From Anthracocystis setariae (taxonomy: Eukaryota > Basidiomycota > Ustilaginomycetes > Ustilaginales > Ustilaginaceae): a stretch of DNA of 64,000 nucleotides. How positions within the stretch are numbered: the stretch's first letter is position 1; each line of letters starts with the position of its first letter. Location of the stretch: the NCBI GenBank assembly GCA_928724745.1, contig CAKMXJ010000008.1, positions 62,001 to 126,000 of the forward strand, in the 5' to 3' direction. The position numbers were made by a program, and so were the translations under genes. Under the pieces are notes generated by a model. It was not told the origin of the DNA. It searched no databases and worked only from the letters and a program-made list of their open reading frames with translations. Positions 20,647 to 30,831 of the stretch are shown in pieces.

Positions 20647-23600
20647 TTAGGACGATTTACGCCTAAACCACAACACATAAGCACTATTGGTATGCAACTG
20701 CCTATCATCCCCCCTAACGATCCTAGAATCATCACAATACCACCATTCTCTATGACTCTTAACAGTTGCTGTATAATGACCAGTATTTAAACTGCCGAAA
20801 TGATGCGTAACCGCATACAAATCGTACAGATAAGGAGGCTGTTGACTTTCCTCCCCCCCCACCCACTCGCCTTGCCCTACGCCTGGAGGTAATGGCGGTG
20901 GCATGTAATTTGTCAAATCCAACGCCTCAGCCGTAGGGAAAGTCACAGTGGTATCGATCTTATCCGTCGCCGCCCCCCTCATTGAAAACCTCTTCAAATG
21001 AATCAACAACACTTGAGGCAACCTTGAAATGGTCAACCTCTTCCTCGCCTTCCTTGGCTTAGCACACCTTGGACAATTCCACATATCCGCCTTATCCAAC
21101 ACCTCCTCCCTAACAAACGCATCCAAACATTGCACCAACGCCACCCTCCCCACCCCCCTCCCCTGTGGCACGGGCAGCGACAAATACGTAAACGCCTCGT
21201 ACGTCGTACTCGTCCTACCACACGTCAAACACGTCAACTGATTCCGAAACTGACCCTGAAACCAATCCACAATCAAACTATCATTCCTCCTCCTATAAAT
21301 CGCCCACTCGTTCCTACTCGCAATCTGTTGCGGCAACGTCTCCAACGCCTCCTCCCTCTCCTTACTCATCTCGACCGCCGCTGGCCTCGTCACCACCCCA
21401 TTCAAATCCTCATGCAACCCATCCAACAAAATCGCCAAAAACTCTTGCGAATCATGCTGATCGTATCCACGGAAACTCGGCGCAAACCTCGCCATCGCCT
21501 CGCGAAACGTCACCGGCGAAACAAACGCAAACTTCTCGCCCCACATCACATGCACCAACCCAGCCAACGCCGTCGCCAACTGTCCCTGCGTCCCCAACGG
21601 ATTCGTCCGGTTGATCGCCTTCTTGTACGACCCATCCAACAGAAACCGCGCCAACGGGATCGTCGCAGACAGACACTGCAGCGTCGAGTTCATGTAGCAC
21701 GAGTTGCCCAGGTTCTTCAACCCCGTCAGTCCGATCTTGATCTCATCCGCACTGCGTCCGTTGGTAGCCGACGCGTAGACGCGCAAAGCCTGCGTCGTAG
21801 GATGCCCCGCATACCCCGGCGCCATCACCTGCTTCTTGGACGGCTCGTTGCCCCCCGCCGAACCCGTACCTGGCACCAGCGGCATCGACGACGACATTGA
21901 CTGGTTCGAAGTGTGCGTCTTGTCCCTCGCGCTCGTCGTCGCAGCCGATGGCGACGCAGGCGATGCGGCCATGGGCGGAGGCTGCGGTGCTGCCATACCG
22001 AACGGCGACGCGCTCGCAGACGCCGAAGCGTTGGGCTTGAGTTGAGGATAGTCGAACGTGCACGATGAGTTGGACCGCGACGGTGGTCGGTGCGCAGCTG
22101 CAGGCGGAAACGAAGGCACGCCCGAAGCCATTCCGCCTACTCCCTGATACGCACGAACCGGCACTGAAGGTCCTCCAAGCCCATTTGGTGCAAACGGCGA
22201 GCCGAGCTCATTGTTTGCAGGCCGCAACGCGGGCGACACCGCCGAAGATGTCGGAAGATACGACGCTGCACTACCCTCGAACACCTGCTGCTGTCGCCTC
22301 GCCTTCTTAAGCTCCTGCTGCTGCTGCTGCGCTTGCGTGTTGGCATCGTCTGCCGTGGGGAACCTGGTGCCTGGTTCAAACTGGATACTGCTCCTCGATG
22401 CTGAAGTCGATGCATTCGACGTTGAGCTACGCACGATGAGTTTCTCGCCCGCCTTCTGCGCCCACCTCTCGAATCCACCGATCAACAGCACCGGCTGATG
22501 TTGCAGTGTCTTTGTAAACTCGTTCTCGTAGATCGCGCGGATCAGAATGTCCATCCTCGCCTGTGCGGCTGGGTCCTGGGGGATTTTGTCGGCCGACGAG
22601 CCTCCTCGGAGCGAGCGCAGGTTGCGATCGTAGAGCACCACGAGGTCGAAGCGATTGCGGTTCGCAAAGGCCGACTGTTCCTCGGACGGCGAGAGTAGAA
22701 GCTTGTCTTGAATTTCGGACGAGCTCATACCTTCCCTCAGCGTGATAGGCTCGATGCACACCACCTGTCCACCCAAGATGCGACCCGCTTCAAACTCTGC
22801 CCGACTCCTCACATCGAGCAGCAGCACATCCAACCCCCTCTTTTTGCCAATCTTGCGGTTTCCTTCGGCATCGGTGAACTCTTGAAAGCCTGGATTGAGG
22901 AAGCTGAAAAGATCCTCGACCGAGATGTGGTTCTTCATCGGCAGCGCAGGCTTCGGACCCACCAGGAGCGAGCGAAGTTCGGCTGGACCATTGGATGCGG
23001 ATGGATGCATGGGGCTGGATCCTGTCTGTTGCTGTTGTTGCAAGGTGGGAACGGACGAGCTGCTCGAGTAGCGAGAAGAGGCTTGCTGAAGACTGAAGCG
23101 GTGAGAGTCGTGGGGTGGGAGGCCGTCGATCTTGCGCTGCGGTTGCGCTGCTGCAAAGGGCTCTGGTACGTCGCGTGCAAGGGCAAACTCACGAGCGATA
23201 TCCGTCGAATTGGCGATGGGAGGAGCCGGTAATGGACGTTTGGCCTTGCCGACAGGATGGGTGGGTGGTGCAGGGAAGCCAGTAGCATCGTTTGCATCGG
23301 ACGAATGCGAAGCGTGGCTTTCCAACTGGTCGATCGTTGGGTAAGCAGAGTTGAACTCGGACGCGGTTGGGACCGAGGGGAAGCCTGGAGCCATGTTGGG
23401 GGTGGCTGGTAGAGTTTGCTGGACGCTGTTCATGTCAAAGGCGGTATTGGAAGTGGATGAGGGATCCTCTGCGAGCGACTCGAGGTGGGAAGCCAGTGCA
23501 CCAGGACGTGTTAGGCCAGGTGATGAAGCGAGGCTGTCGGAACGACCGCGACGGAGCTCTGCAGGATCGTTTGCAGCGCTGTTGCGGAGGGCTTGCAGAC

Positions 23601-24279
23601 GATCTGCCAGTGAGCTTCCGGTACGTCGACCCGTGGCATGGTGATCGATGGGCGACTCGTCGGTTCCATGAGCTGTGTGATCTTCGTCTGAATCGTGCGC
23701 TGCGGCGTCGATAGACGCGGAAGCAGCATGCGCCGATGGAGGTAGGCTTTCCGAGGCCGATGCAGCCGTATTTCTCAAAGCAGAGTCGCCTGGTGGTTGG
23801 GCTTGACGTTGACGCAGAGCATTTTGAGCCTGTTCTGCGGCTGCCTCTGCGGCTGCCTTTGCATTGAGTTCCTCGCGTTTGGCCAATTGAGATTCCAACC
23901 TCTTTGTCCTCTCGATAAATGCGGGAGCTTGCTTCATCAACTCGTTGTATGCCTGATACACCGAGCCGCGCTGCTTCTGAATGTTTGGCCAATCATCGTG
24001 CTTGGAGATAAAGGCAGCAACGTTGGCAGCTTTGAGGTAGTTGACGAAAGCCACTTCGATCTGACCCTGTGCATCGGCAGCACGAGCCTTGTCGAGAAGA
24101 GCATTGGCAGCACCGATATAAGTCTTGACACTGAAGCTCGAGTCTAGTTTGGGCTGTGCTTGCTTACGAAGGTTGAGAGGATGGTTGGCGGAAAGAAAGG
24201 TGGAGGAAGAGGAGGAGGAGGAGGAGGAGGGAGACATGGCAGAGATGCCGCCATTGGACGCACCCACCACGGCGGGCAT
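20647..24279 (-). CDS. ubiquitin-specific protease with rhodanese domain (Doa4/USP8-like)
   Basis: This gene encodes 1210 residues from the ATG at 24279. An upstream Met at 24435 would add 52 residues that read through a GT repeat. Near residues 45-160 lies a helical USP8-dimerisation-like region (YIGAANALLDKARAADAQGQIEVAFVNYLKAANV). A rhodanese domain spans about 450-620 (LDVLLLDVRSRAEFEAG). Its usual active-site Cys is replaced by Asp (LVVLYDRN), as in Doa4 relatives, so it is probably a binding module. The peptidase starts near residue 850 with the Cys box GLKNLGNSCYMNSTLQC, has two zinc-like CxxC pairs (CLTCG, CPRC), and ends with the His box HHFGSLNTGHYTATV near 1160. By family it removes ubiquitin from cargo at ESCRT-bearing endosomes and recycles ubiquitin. 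Confidence 0.9.
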   Translation of the reverse strand: MPAVVGASNGGISAMSPSSSSSSSSSTFLSANHPLNLRKQAQPKLDSSFSVKTYIGAANALLDKARAADAQGQIEVAFVNYLKAANVAAFISKHDDWPNIQKQRGSVYQAYNELMKQAPAFIERTKRLESQLAKREELNAKAAAEAAAEQAQNALRQRQAQPPGDSALRNTAASASESLPPSAHAASASIDAAAHDSDEDHTAHGTDESPIDHHATGRRTGSSLADRLQALRNSAANDPAELRRGRSDSLASSPGLTRPGALASHLESLAEDPSSTSNTAFDMNSVQQTLPATPNMAPGFPSVPTASEFNSAYPTIDQLESHASHSSDANDATGFPAPPTHPVGKAKRPLPAPPIANSTDIAREFALARDVPEPFAAAQPQRKIDGLPPHDSHRFSLQQASSRYSSSSSVPTLQQQQQTGSSPMHPSASNGPAELRSLLVGPKPALPMKNHISVEDLFSFLNPGFQEFTDAEGNRKIGKKRGLDVLLLDVRSRAEFEAGRILGGQVVCIEPITLREGMSSSEIQDKLLLSPSEEQSAFANRNRFDLVVLYDRNLRSLRGGSSADKIPQDPAAQARMDILIRAIYENEFTKTLQHQPVLLIGGFERWAQKAGEKLIVRSSTSNASTSASRSSIQFEPGTRFPTADDANTQAQQQQQELKKARRQQQVFEGSAASYLPTSSAVSPALRPANNELGSPFAPNGLGGPSVPVRAYQGVGGMASGVPSFPPAAAHRPPSRSNSSCTFDYPQLKPNASASASASPFGMAAPQPPPMAASPASPSAATTSARDKTHTSNQSMSSSMPLVPGTGSAGGNEPSKKQVMAPGYAGHPTTQALRVYASATNGRSADEIKIGLTGLKNLGNSCYMNSTLQCLSATIPLARFLLDGSYKKAINRTNPLGTQGQLATALAGLVHVMWGEKFAFVSPVTFREAMARFAPSFRGYDQHDSQEFLAILLDGLHEDLNGVVTRPAAVEMSKEREEALETLPQQIASRNEWAIYRRRNDSLIVDWFQGQFRNQLTCLTCGRTSTTYEAFTYLSLPVPQGRGVGRVALVQCLDAFVREEVLDKADMWNCPRCAKPRKARKRLTISRLPQVLLIHLKRFSMRGAATDKIDTTVTFPTAEALDLTNYMPPPLPPGVGQGEWVGGEESQQPPYLYDLYAVTHHFGSLNTGHYTATVKSHREWWYCDDSRIVRGDDRQLHTNSAYVLWFRRKSS

Positions 24280-25019
24280 GACAGCGACGGGCGGCCTGTG
24301 CTTTGGAGAAGGTGTGGGAGTGTCCAATGAAGAGTTAGGTTGATAATCGAGGCAAGTGTGTGTGTGTGTGTGTGTGTGTGTAGGATCTTGGTGATGGGAG
24401 GGTGTCTTATCGATCCAATCGCGCTTCAAGATCAAGTGGAAACGAAGAAAGTCGAAACAGGAAAGTGGGATGGTCCGGAAGAAACAAAGGGATATGCGTG
24501 CTGGGACAAATTGATGATGGTGATGATGGTGAGTTGAAGCTGAGTTTGGGAATGCGAGTGCGAGTGCGAACGCGAGTGCGAGTGCGACTGTGTGTGGGGT
24601 CTGTGTGTCTGTGTCTGTGTCGGTGTGTCCGAAGCGGTACGGTCAAGTGGAGACGCATCGAATCGCGTGTGATTTCTCTCACATATGCCAATCTGAGCCT
24701 CAGCGTCTTGACACGCAACACCCCTTTTTGCCGATGCTGCTGTTGTGATTTCTTCAGCTCGCCATGTTTCCCGACTCAGCAGCAAAGTGATTCAAACGTG
24801 CATAGCCTCTTCTCACCTTGCGATTTTTCTCCCAATGTTACGTCTTTATTCACACCACACACTCACTCACCCTTTGCAACACACACTACTATACAGTAGC
24901 GAAGCAAGTGGTATCAAGCATCATTCATCTTCAATATGTCGTAGTATACAGTAGAGGTCATGGAAGGGTATGATTAACGCTCGTAGCCTTGTACTGGGGA
25001 AATCGAATTGACCCTTGCA
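24280..25019. other. spacer with GT and GTGCGA repeats, promoter of USP gene
   Basis: These 740 bp carry a GT run at 24355-24381, GCGAGT hexamer repeats at about 24556-24593, and GTGTCT repeats to about 24630. TATACAGTAG words near 24892 and 24948 belong to the recurring TAC(A/T)GTA motif of the window. No gene is seen. The ALDH gene ends at 25020. Confidence 0.5.
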
Positions 25020-26774
25020 TCAAAGTTTTGCCTTGATGCCAGCGGGTTGCAGTGGTTTGCCTTGACCTTTGAACCAGCCAGGTTTGGCCGGGTTTGTCTC
25101 GACCCACTCGTGACGAGTCTCAATGTACTCGTCCAGGCCCTTACTTCCAAGCTCGCGACCATTGCCGCTCATGCCGAAGCCACCCCATTCAGCAGCTGGC
25201 GTGTACGATCCGTACGTGTTGACCCACACCGTGCCGTGCCTCAATCGCTTGGCCACCCGCCTTGCGCGCTCCACGTTGCCAGACTGCACACCACCAGCGA
25301 GGCCGTACTTGGTGTCGTTGGCGAGCAACACAGCTCGCTCCTCATCGCCATCCGCGAAACGCTCCACCGTCAAAATCGGGCCAAAAGTCTCTTCCTGAAC
25401 GATGCGCATGTCGCGATTGCAGTGGTCCAACACGGTCGGGCAAAAGAAAAATCCCTTGGCCAACTCGGGATGCTCCTTAGGATCCGGACGACCTCCACCT
25501 ACCAGCAGCTTGGCACCTTCTTGCACGCCGAGCTTGACGTAAGCCTCGACCTTGGCTAGGTGTGCTGCTGAGACGAGCGGACCCGTCTCCGAAGCAGGAT
25601 CCATGCCATTGCCCATCTGGATGCGCTTGGCACGCTCCACTACGCCGGCCACGAGCTTGTCGGCGATCGACTCTTCCACGATCAGTCGAGCACCCGAAGA
25701 GCACACTTGACCAGAGTGCAGGAACACTCCCGTCACAACCGTGTCGATGGCCCACTCCAGATCGCAATCCGCGAAAACAATGTTGGGGTTCTTGCCGCCC
25801 AGCTCGACTGTGCAGCGCTTGACGGTGCCAGCGCAAGAGGAAATGATTCGACGACCAGTGTCGAGTCCACCAGTGAACGAGACCAATTCCACATCTGGAT
25901 GTTCGGTGAGCGTCGGACCCACTGAAGCCCCACCCGCCGTGAGCAGTTGAACGGATCCGGTCGGTGCGCCAGCCTCGATGAGAAGTTTCACAAAGTGAAT
26001 CGTTGACAGTGGCGTCACTTCGGACGGCTTGATGATGACGGCGTTCCCCGTCGCCAACGCCGGTGCCACCTTCCAGCAGATTTGCAGCAGGGGATAGTTC
26101 CACGGTGCGATCAGCACGCACACACCCACCGGCACATGCGACGTTGTGCTTTCCACCGAATCCGGAATCACATCCGACACGATCTTCTTGGGCTTGTCCA
26201 GCTTCTTGGCCTCCTCTGCGTAGAAGCGGAACACGTTGGTGACATCGTCAACATCCACTTTGCTCTCCTCGAGCGTCTTGCCCGTATCCTTGGTCTCGAT
26301 TTCGGCAAGCATCTCCTTGTCTCGCTGCAGTAGATCTGCCACCTTGGTCAGAAGTGGCGAGCGCTCAGTGCACGTCTGATGAGGCCAGGAAGATGTACGG
26401 AAGAAGTCGACCGCCGAGTGAATAGCTGCGAGAGCATCGTCAGCGCCAGCTTCGTCGATCACGCAGATCGTCGAATTGTCGTATGGATTGATGATCGGTC
26501 GTGTGTGACCGGCTTTGGCATGCGTCCACTTGCCATTGATGTACAGTGTTGGCTCGGGCGCCGGTGTCTTGGATGTGGAAGCCATGCTGCTGATTTGAGA
26601 TGCGACTGCGGCAGGATTTACGTAGTTTGAGGACGAAACGAGGCGTCGCTGCAGATAGATTGAGGGAGCAGTGCAAGCGACTAGAGAGGGAGATACAAGC
26701 TGCAGTGACACGGCACGCCAAAGCAATGATCGGTTGTCAGCTTTTCTTCTGAGGCTTGATTCAAGAAGAAGCAA
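25020..26774 (-). CDS. aldehyde dehydrogenase, betaine-aldehyde-dehydrogenase-like
   Basis: This gene encodes 584 residues. The first 65 residues are rich in Arg, Leu and Ser without acids after the start (LLWRAVSLQLVSPSLV...YLQRRLVSSS), which suggests a mitochondrial presequence. A cytosolic form could start at the Met before ASTSKTPAPEP. The ALDH fold is complete: TLYINGKWTHA at the start of the fold, PWNYPLLQICWKVAPALATGN with the Asn and Lys for NAD, the glutamate in VELGGKNPN near 321, and the catalytic Cys in SGQVCSSG near 355. The C-terminus has GRELGSKGLDEYIETRHEW, typical of betaine or gamma-aminoaldehyde dehydrogenases. It would oxidise an aldehyde to an acid with NAD(P). The substrate is inferred from family resemblance only. 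Confidence 0.85.
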   Translation of the reverse strand: MLLLESSLRRKADNRSLLWRAVSLQLVSPSLVACTAPSIYLQRRLVSSSNYVNPAAVASQISSMASTSKTPAPEPTLYINGKWTHAKAGHTRPIINPYDNSTICVIDEAGADDALAAIHSAVDFFRTSSWPHQTCTERSPLLTKVADLLQRDKEMLAEIETKDTGKTLEESKVDVDDVTNVFRFYAEEAKKLDKPKKIVSDVIPDSVESTTSHVPVGVCVLIAPWNYPLLQICWKVAPALATGNAVIIKPSEVTPLSTIHFVKLLIEAGAPTGSVQLLTAGGASVGPTLTEHPDVELVSFTGGLDTGRRIISSCAGTVKRCTVELGGKNPNIVFADCDLEWAIDTVVTGVFLHSGQVCSSGARLIVEESIADKLVAGVVERAKRIQMGNGMDPASETGPLVSAAHLAKVEAYVKLGVQEGAKLLVGGGRPDPKEHPELAKGFFFCPTVLDHCNRDMRIVQEETFGPILTVERFADGDEERAVLLANDTKYGLAGGVQSGNVERARRVAKRLRHGTVWVNTYGSYTPAAEWGGFGMSGNGRELGSKGLDEYIETRHEWVETNPAKPGWFKGQGKPLQPAGIKAKL

Positions 26775-27600
26775 GAGGACATGCTGAGACTCGGGGCAGA
26801 TGTCAGAGTCTGATTAATCTGATACTCGGCACAATGTAAGGTTGATGACCTTCTAGGTGTTGGATTGTTCACATGAATTAGAATTGTCCTCATCATCGGT
26901 TCTGCCCGACGAGTGCAGCATACGGGTGTGTGGTTCTGTACATACCTTGACTCTCGATGACGCAGCCAGCGAAAAGTGGCGTGTGGTGGGACAATGCCAA
27001 GCAAGTGTTTTGAAGAGACGGCTTCTTGTGGTGCCGAAAGCAAGGATCGACATCAAGACCTTGCCGGTCCCTATATAGCTGAGCTGCGTCAAGAGTTGGA
27101 GCGCGGCAAAGTCGAACACAGGAGGAGCGACCAGGGTGTGAAAGAGAACGACAAGGATTGTAGTGTCAACCAAAGAGAGAGACAGGAGGAAGAGGGACGC
27201 AGACTTGCTAACGACTGCAGTTTCTTCAACCCAAAGCGGTCATTTTTTGTACGCACAGATCGTCGGTTTGCGCCGCGGCTCAACTCTTTTTTTTTTTTCC
27301 TTTCTTTCCTCTTTCGTTTCCGGCTGAATTTTCGAGATCTTGATTGTTAAGTTGTTCGTCTGATTGTCTGATTGTCTGATTGTCTGATTGAGGTCTCGGT
27401 GATTTTCGGCCTCCATCAACGGTTACACAAAGGAACAAGAAGATAAGGATCGGCCAAGTTTGCTTCAGCGTTACCGTACGCAAAGTCGCAGCTCTCAAAG
27501 TTTCCCAAGCCGTTAGATGGAGCGCACGATATGTGCGGGAGGATCTTTGCTCATGGGCTCGCTTTTTCGAGATTATGTCCGCGGGTAACTCGCACAGATG
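26775..27600. other. spacer with octamer tandem repeat
   Basis: This is a promoter region for the ALDH gene (minus). A tandem CTGATTGT octamer repeats about four times at 27357-27393, and a poly(T) run lies at 27286-27299. Reading frames are short and have no recognisable domains. No N-terminal (NodB catalytic) part of the deacetylase relic that follows could be found here. Confidence 0.5.
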
Positions 27601-27973
27601 GGTGATGCCAAGAGACATTGAGCAGATGTGAAAGGACATGGATGTTTGAGTGGCTCTATAACAACCAAGAGGATTCGGTGTTCCCCGTAGGTATTTTGTT
27701 TGCCGTGCTGGAGCAGTTTGGTATCGTGTCACTGACGAGTTCTCTGCCTCGCTTGCCTGTTTGGGATCGTGCTGCATGCAGATCACGGTGCATCCGGATG
27801 TATCGGGCCGACCACAGGTGCTGGCGATGCACGAACGTTTCATCGATTGGATCAACACTCACCAAGGCGTCCAGTGGTGCACCATGGACGAGATCAATCA
27901 AGACTTCCGAAGTTCGAAACAAGTCTCCTCCCGACGCTTAGAGGCTGCCGATCTGCATCGATCCGCATGCTAG
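27601..27973 (+). pseudogene. 3' fragment of a polysaccharide deacetylase gene
   Basis: The second exon, starting after an AG near 27781, encodes ITVHPDVSGRPQVLAMHERF, then a segment ending GVQWCTMDEINQDFR. This is the typical C-terminal end of fungal polysaccharide deacetylases. The preceding exon, ending at 27686, encodes FEWLYNNQEDSVFP in phase. The 95-nt gap begins GT, contains a CTGAC branch-like word and ends CAG, so the old intron is still visible. Upstream the coding sequence breaks: an MPRDIEQM segment that fits the family lies in another frame, and stop codons follow within 20 codons. No catalytic NodB motifs exist in the 700 bp before it. I read this as a truncated, decaying relic. 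It could instead be the last exons of a gene whose 5' part was lost by rearrangement. Confidence 0.55.
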
Positions 27974-28076
27974 CCTGCTCCTCCTTTTCAAGACCCGACC
28001 AAAGAATGCTGTGTGGTGTGGAGTGGAAGCGGGTATATCATCTATTGCGGACCATTTTGAACACTTGACTGCATGA

Positions 28077-28997
28077 TCAGAACTTTCTACCAATGCCCAC
28101 CTTGTTGCGCGCCTTGCCTCCATCAAAGTGATCCATCTTCTGATCCGCCTTGGCCAGATTGGCTTGGGTTGTCTCGACCTCGGAATCGAGCTGTCCCAGC
28201 AGCTCGGTCTGTTCCGCCAACTCCTGGTTGATCGCTTCGCCCATCTGTCGTTGTCTGCGCAAGATGGCTGCAAGGTTGAGCAGCTGTTGGTCCTGTTGAT
28301 CCATGGCTTGAGTTTGAGACTGAAAGAGTTGAGCGTTGTCGAGCGGTCGCGTTGCGTCTGTTTCGTCTGCTTTGGGTCGAGGAGGAGCGTTGGCGGCTGC
28401 AGCTCCGAGTGCTCTAGTGCCCGGTGGAAGAGCACCTGGCATGGATGAAGTGGGACGGCCTGCTGCGGATGCGGATGCGGATGCGGCACTTCTAGCAGGG
28501 GTACGCGGTGACGAGGCAGCAGAAGCGGTGACCATTTTGATGTTCATCGGCCATTCGATGAATGTCTTGAACGCTTCCGACTCTCTCCAACCTGCATCCT
28601 CATCCATCACGATCGCCTTGAGATAGAGTTCCAACGAATGCATCCGCTCCTTCAACCACACTTCCTGTTCAGCTGAGTCGTTGGATTGGTCTCCCTTTGC
28701 AAACGATAGGAAGCCGGAGAAGGTCTTTTTCAAGTCTCGGCTACGTTCTTTCGGCGGCAACGGGCGTGGCGCAGGTCGACCTGCTCCACCTGGCTCACCG
28801 CCCGTGGAGGTAGAAGAGCCTGGGCTAGCAGCGAGATTCTTGTCGAGTCGAACGAATTCAGAGTAGCGTCGATATACTGTCCATGAGCGGACAGGAAGTT
28901 GTATGACAACAGCGTAAACGATGTAGGATGAGGTGGTGCTCGAGCGAGTCTCGTAGCGGGGTATAGAGACGCCCTGGAGAGGCTGTGCTTGTGCCAT
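28077..28997 (-). CDS. VAM7: vacuolar SNARE with PX domain, Vam7-like
   Basis: This gene encodes 306 residues from the ATG at 28997. The longer frame to 29300 adds 101 unlikely residues. A PX domain fills residues about 8-120 (VSIPRYETR...YRRYSEFVRLDKNL), with the basic residues that bind phosphatidylinositol 3-phosphate. An Ala/Ser/Pro-rich linker follows near 180-230. A Qc-SNARE helix occupies about 235-300 (QQLLNLAAILRRQRQMGEAINQELAEQTELLGQLDSEV), with a central Gln where the zero layer should be. No membrane anchor is present, as expected for Vam7, which is recruited to the vacuole by PX and the HOPS complex to drive vacuole fusion. The PX-plus-SNARE combination is nearly unique to Vam7. 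Confidence 0.9.
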   Translation of the reverse strand: MAQAQPLQGVSIPRYETRSSTTSSYIVYAVVIQLPVRSWTVYRRYSEFVRLDKNLAASPGSSTSTGGEPGGAGRPAPRPLPPKERSRDLKKTFSGFLSFAKGDQSNDSAEQEVWLKERMHSLELYLKAIVMDEDAGWRESEAFKTFIEWPMNIKMVTASAASSPRTPARSAASASASAAGRPTSSMPGALPPGTRALGAAAANAPPRPKADETDATRPLDNAQLFQSQTQAMDQQDQQLLNLAAILRRQRQMGEAINQELAEQTELLGQLDSEVETTQANLAKADQKMDHFDGGKARNKVGIGRKF

Positions 28998-29643
28998 TTT
29001 TGTTGAAAGCCAATCCACAAAGTGGGGAAGAGGAGAAGTTGGATGGGACTTGTACAGTGCAACGTTAGGTACAGCGAGAGCGATGGTGGTGAAGGTGGTT
29101 GTAGACCAAGAAGCAGCGAGAGCCAAAATGCGACGGTGTGAGTGTTGGTTGGAGCGGATGCAGGGGAAAAACGCATTTGATGTGGAGGAAATGATAAAAT
29201 GCGATACAAAAACTGAAATCATCTCCAAAAAAAAAAAAAGGCAGCAGTAAAGTGCCGCTTCCGTAGAACACATGGTCTGAAACTCGAAAGACATACACAA
29301 TCATCTGTGCAGCGGATGCAGTTTTGCCCATGCATCGTGGACAGGATTCATTATATTACACTTTGTCATGGGCTCAGCAGCGTCTAGTACACAACATAGC
29401 CAAGCACCCATCTCTGGCAATCGCTCGAAACGTGTATGCAGCACCAGAGTCCACCACATTTGAAAACAGAGACGAACTATAACGTGTCGACGATCAAGAC
29501 GAGGTCAACATGCCAACCATCCCACGATACAGATTCATGTTGGTGTTCATGTTCTTATATTGTAATCGAGCATACAAGAGCAGGATTGTGATGTATTGTC
29601 GCCTTTGCTGCTGCTGCACAGAAGCAGCGAAGCTTGTCAGCAT
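28998..29643. other. spacer between VAM7 and ARP2, no gene seen
   Basis: This is a 646-bp promoter region for VAM7 and the 3' flank of ARP2, both on the minus strand. It carries a short poly(A) run at 29229-29240. Open frames are brief and lack domains. Confidence 0.55.
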
Positions 29644-30831
29644 CTACGAGTGACGTCCGAGACGGTCGAGACACGCCTTGCCCTGCTCGTACCACTCTGC
29701 GCGCGAGATCCAGAAGCTTTCCCTGTTCTTCATAATGTCAGCCAGCACGGCACCGCCGAGGAACACCATGTGCTTTCTCCTGGGTGGATCCTCGATTCGG
29801 ATCTTGAAGTTCTTCAACCTCGAGCCATCGCCGTTGAGGACGCGCGTGAGGTAGAGCTGCTTCATCTCCTTCTCCAATCGACTTGGCAGACCTGGGTACA
29901 TGGACGAACCGCCGGAGAGAACAATGTGCTTGTAGAGCTCAGAGCGAGTATCCACGGCGGCAGACTGGATCGTGTTGAAGAGAAGCTCGGCTACACCGGC
30001 TTGCTCGACATCGACCAAGTGAGGCTGGAACATGCACTCGGGAGCCTCGAAACGTTCCGAGCCGACCTTGATCACCCGACCATCTGGAAGCGTGTAGGAT
30101 TCGACGAGCGTTGTGGTCTCTTCGGCGAGCTTCTTGTCGAGATCCAGATCGTACGACACGTAGCACAGTTTCTCCTTGATCTGGCGCACCGTGTCGAAAT
30201 CGGCCGTACGGTTGAAAGCGTATCCACGCATGAGCAGCAGCTTGATGAGGTAGCGAGTCACATCGCGACCGGCGACGTCGAGACGCTTGGTCAGGTGTGG
30301 CAGAGCGAAACCCTCAAAGACGGGCACAACGTGCGTGACACCGTCACCCGAGTCGACCACGACACCCGTCTGCAAGCCCTGGGCGTAGAGCGTCAAGACA
30401 GCCTGAATGGCAACGTAGACGCCGTCGAATCCATACTCTTCGAACATGATCTGGCACATTTCCTCGCGATTCCTTTTGGGGTTCATTGGTGGTTCGGTCA
30501 GCAAGATTTTGCGTCCTTGTGGGTCAATGCGCAGCTTCTCGTCAAACGTGTAGTTCCACACATGACGCATGTCACCGAAATCCTTGACGATACCGTGCTC
30601 CATGGGCTGGTTGATCTGGAGGTAGTTACGAAGCTCCTCTGCCTCGGTACCCACCATGATGTCCTTGATCTGAGTGCCAGTGTTGCTCGAGATAGCATCG
30701 CGCTCTTCGGAACGGAGGATGGGACGACCGACGATAGATGGGAACACATGTTCGGGGAAATTGGAGCCGGCGTAGCCCACTTTTACGAAACCGGTACCGT
30801 TGTCCACCACGACGGGTCGTTGGTCCGCCAT
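29644..30831 (-). CDS. ARP2: actin-related protein 2 of the Arp2/3 complex
   Basis: This gene encodes 395 residues, with the ATG at 30831 chosen because [21 protein letters not shown] aligns with the usual Arp2 start. An upstream Met at 30852 adds only seven residues. The actin fold is complete: phosphate-1 loop [19 protein letters not shown], the [11 protein letters not shown] segment, [16 protein letters not shown], phosphate-2 [13 protein letters not shown], and the adenosine motif [11 protein letters not shown]. The Arp2-specific stretch near 310-330 ([33 protein letters not shown]) separates it from actin and other Arps. With Arp3 it forms the first two subunits of a branch filament at endocytic actin patches. 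No intron is visible. A 414-residue antisense frame across this gene is a shadow. Confidence 0.96.
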   Translation of the reverse strand: MADQRPVVVDNGTGFVKVGYAGSNFPEHVFPSIVGRPILRSEERDAISSNTGTQIKDIMVGTEAEELRNYLQINQPMEHGIVKDFGDMRHVWNYTFDEKLRIDPQGRKILLTEPPMNPKRNREEMCQIMFEEYGFDGVYVAIQAVLTLYAQGLQTGVVVDSGDGVTHVVPVFEGFALPHLTKRLDVAGRDVTRYLIKLLLMRGYAFNRTADFDTVRQIKEKLCYVSYDLDLDKKLAEETTTLVESYTLPDGRVIKVGSERFEAPECMFQPHLVDVEQAGVAELLFNTIQSAAVDTRSELYKHIVLSGGSSMYPGLPSRLEKEMKQLYLTRVLNGDGSRLKNFKIRIEDPPRRKHMVFLGGAVLADIMKNRESFWISRAEWYEQGKACLDRLGRHS

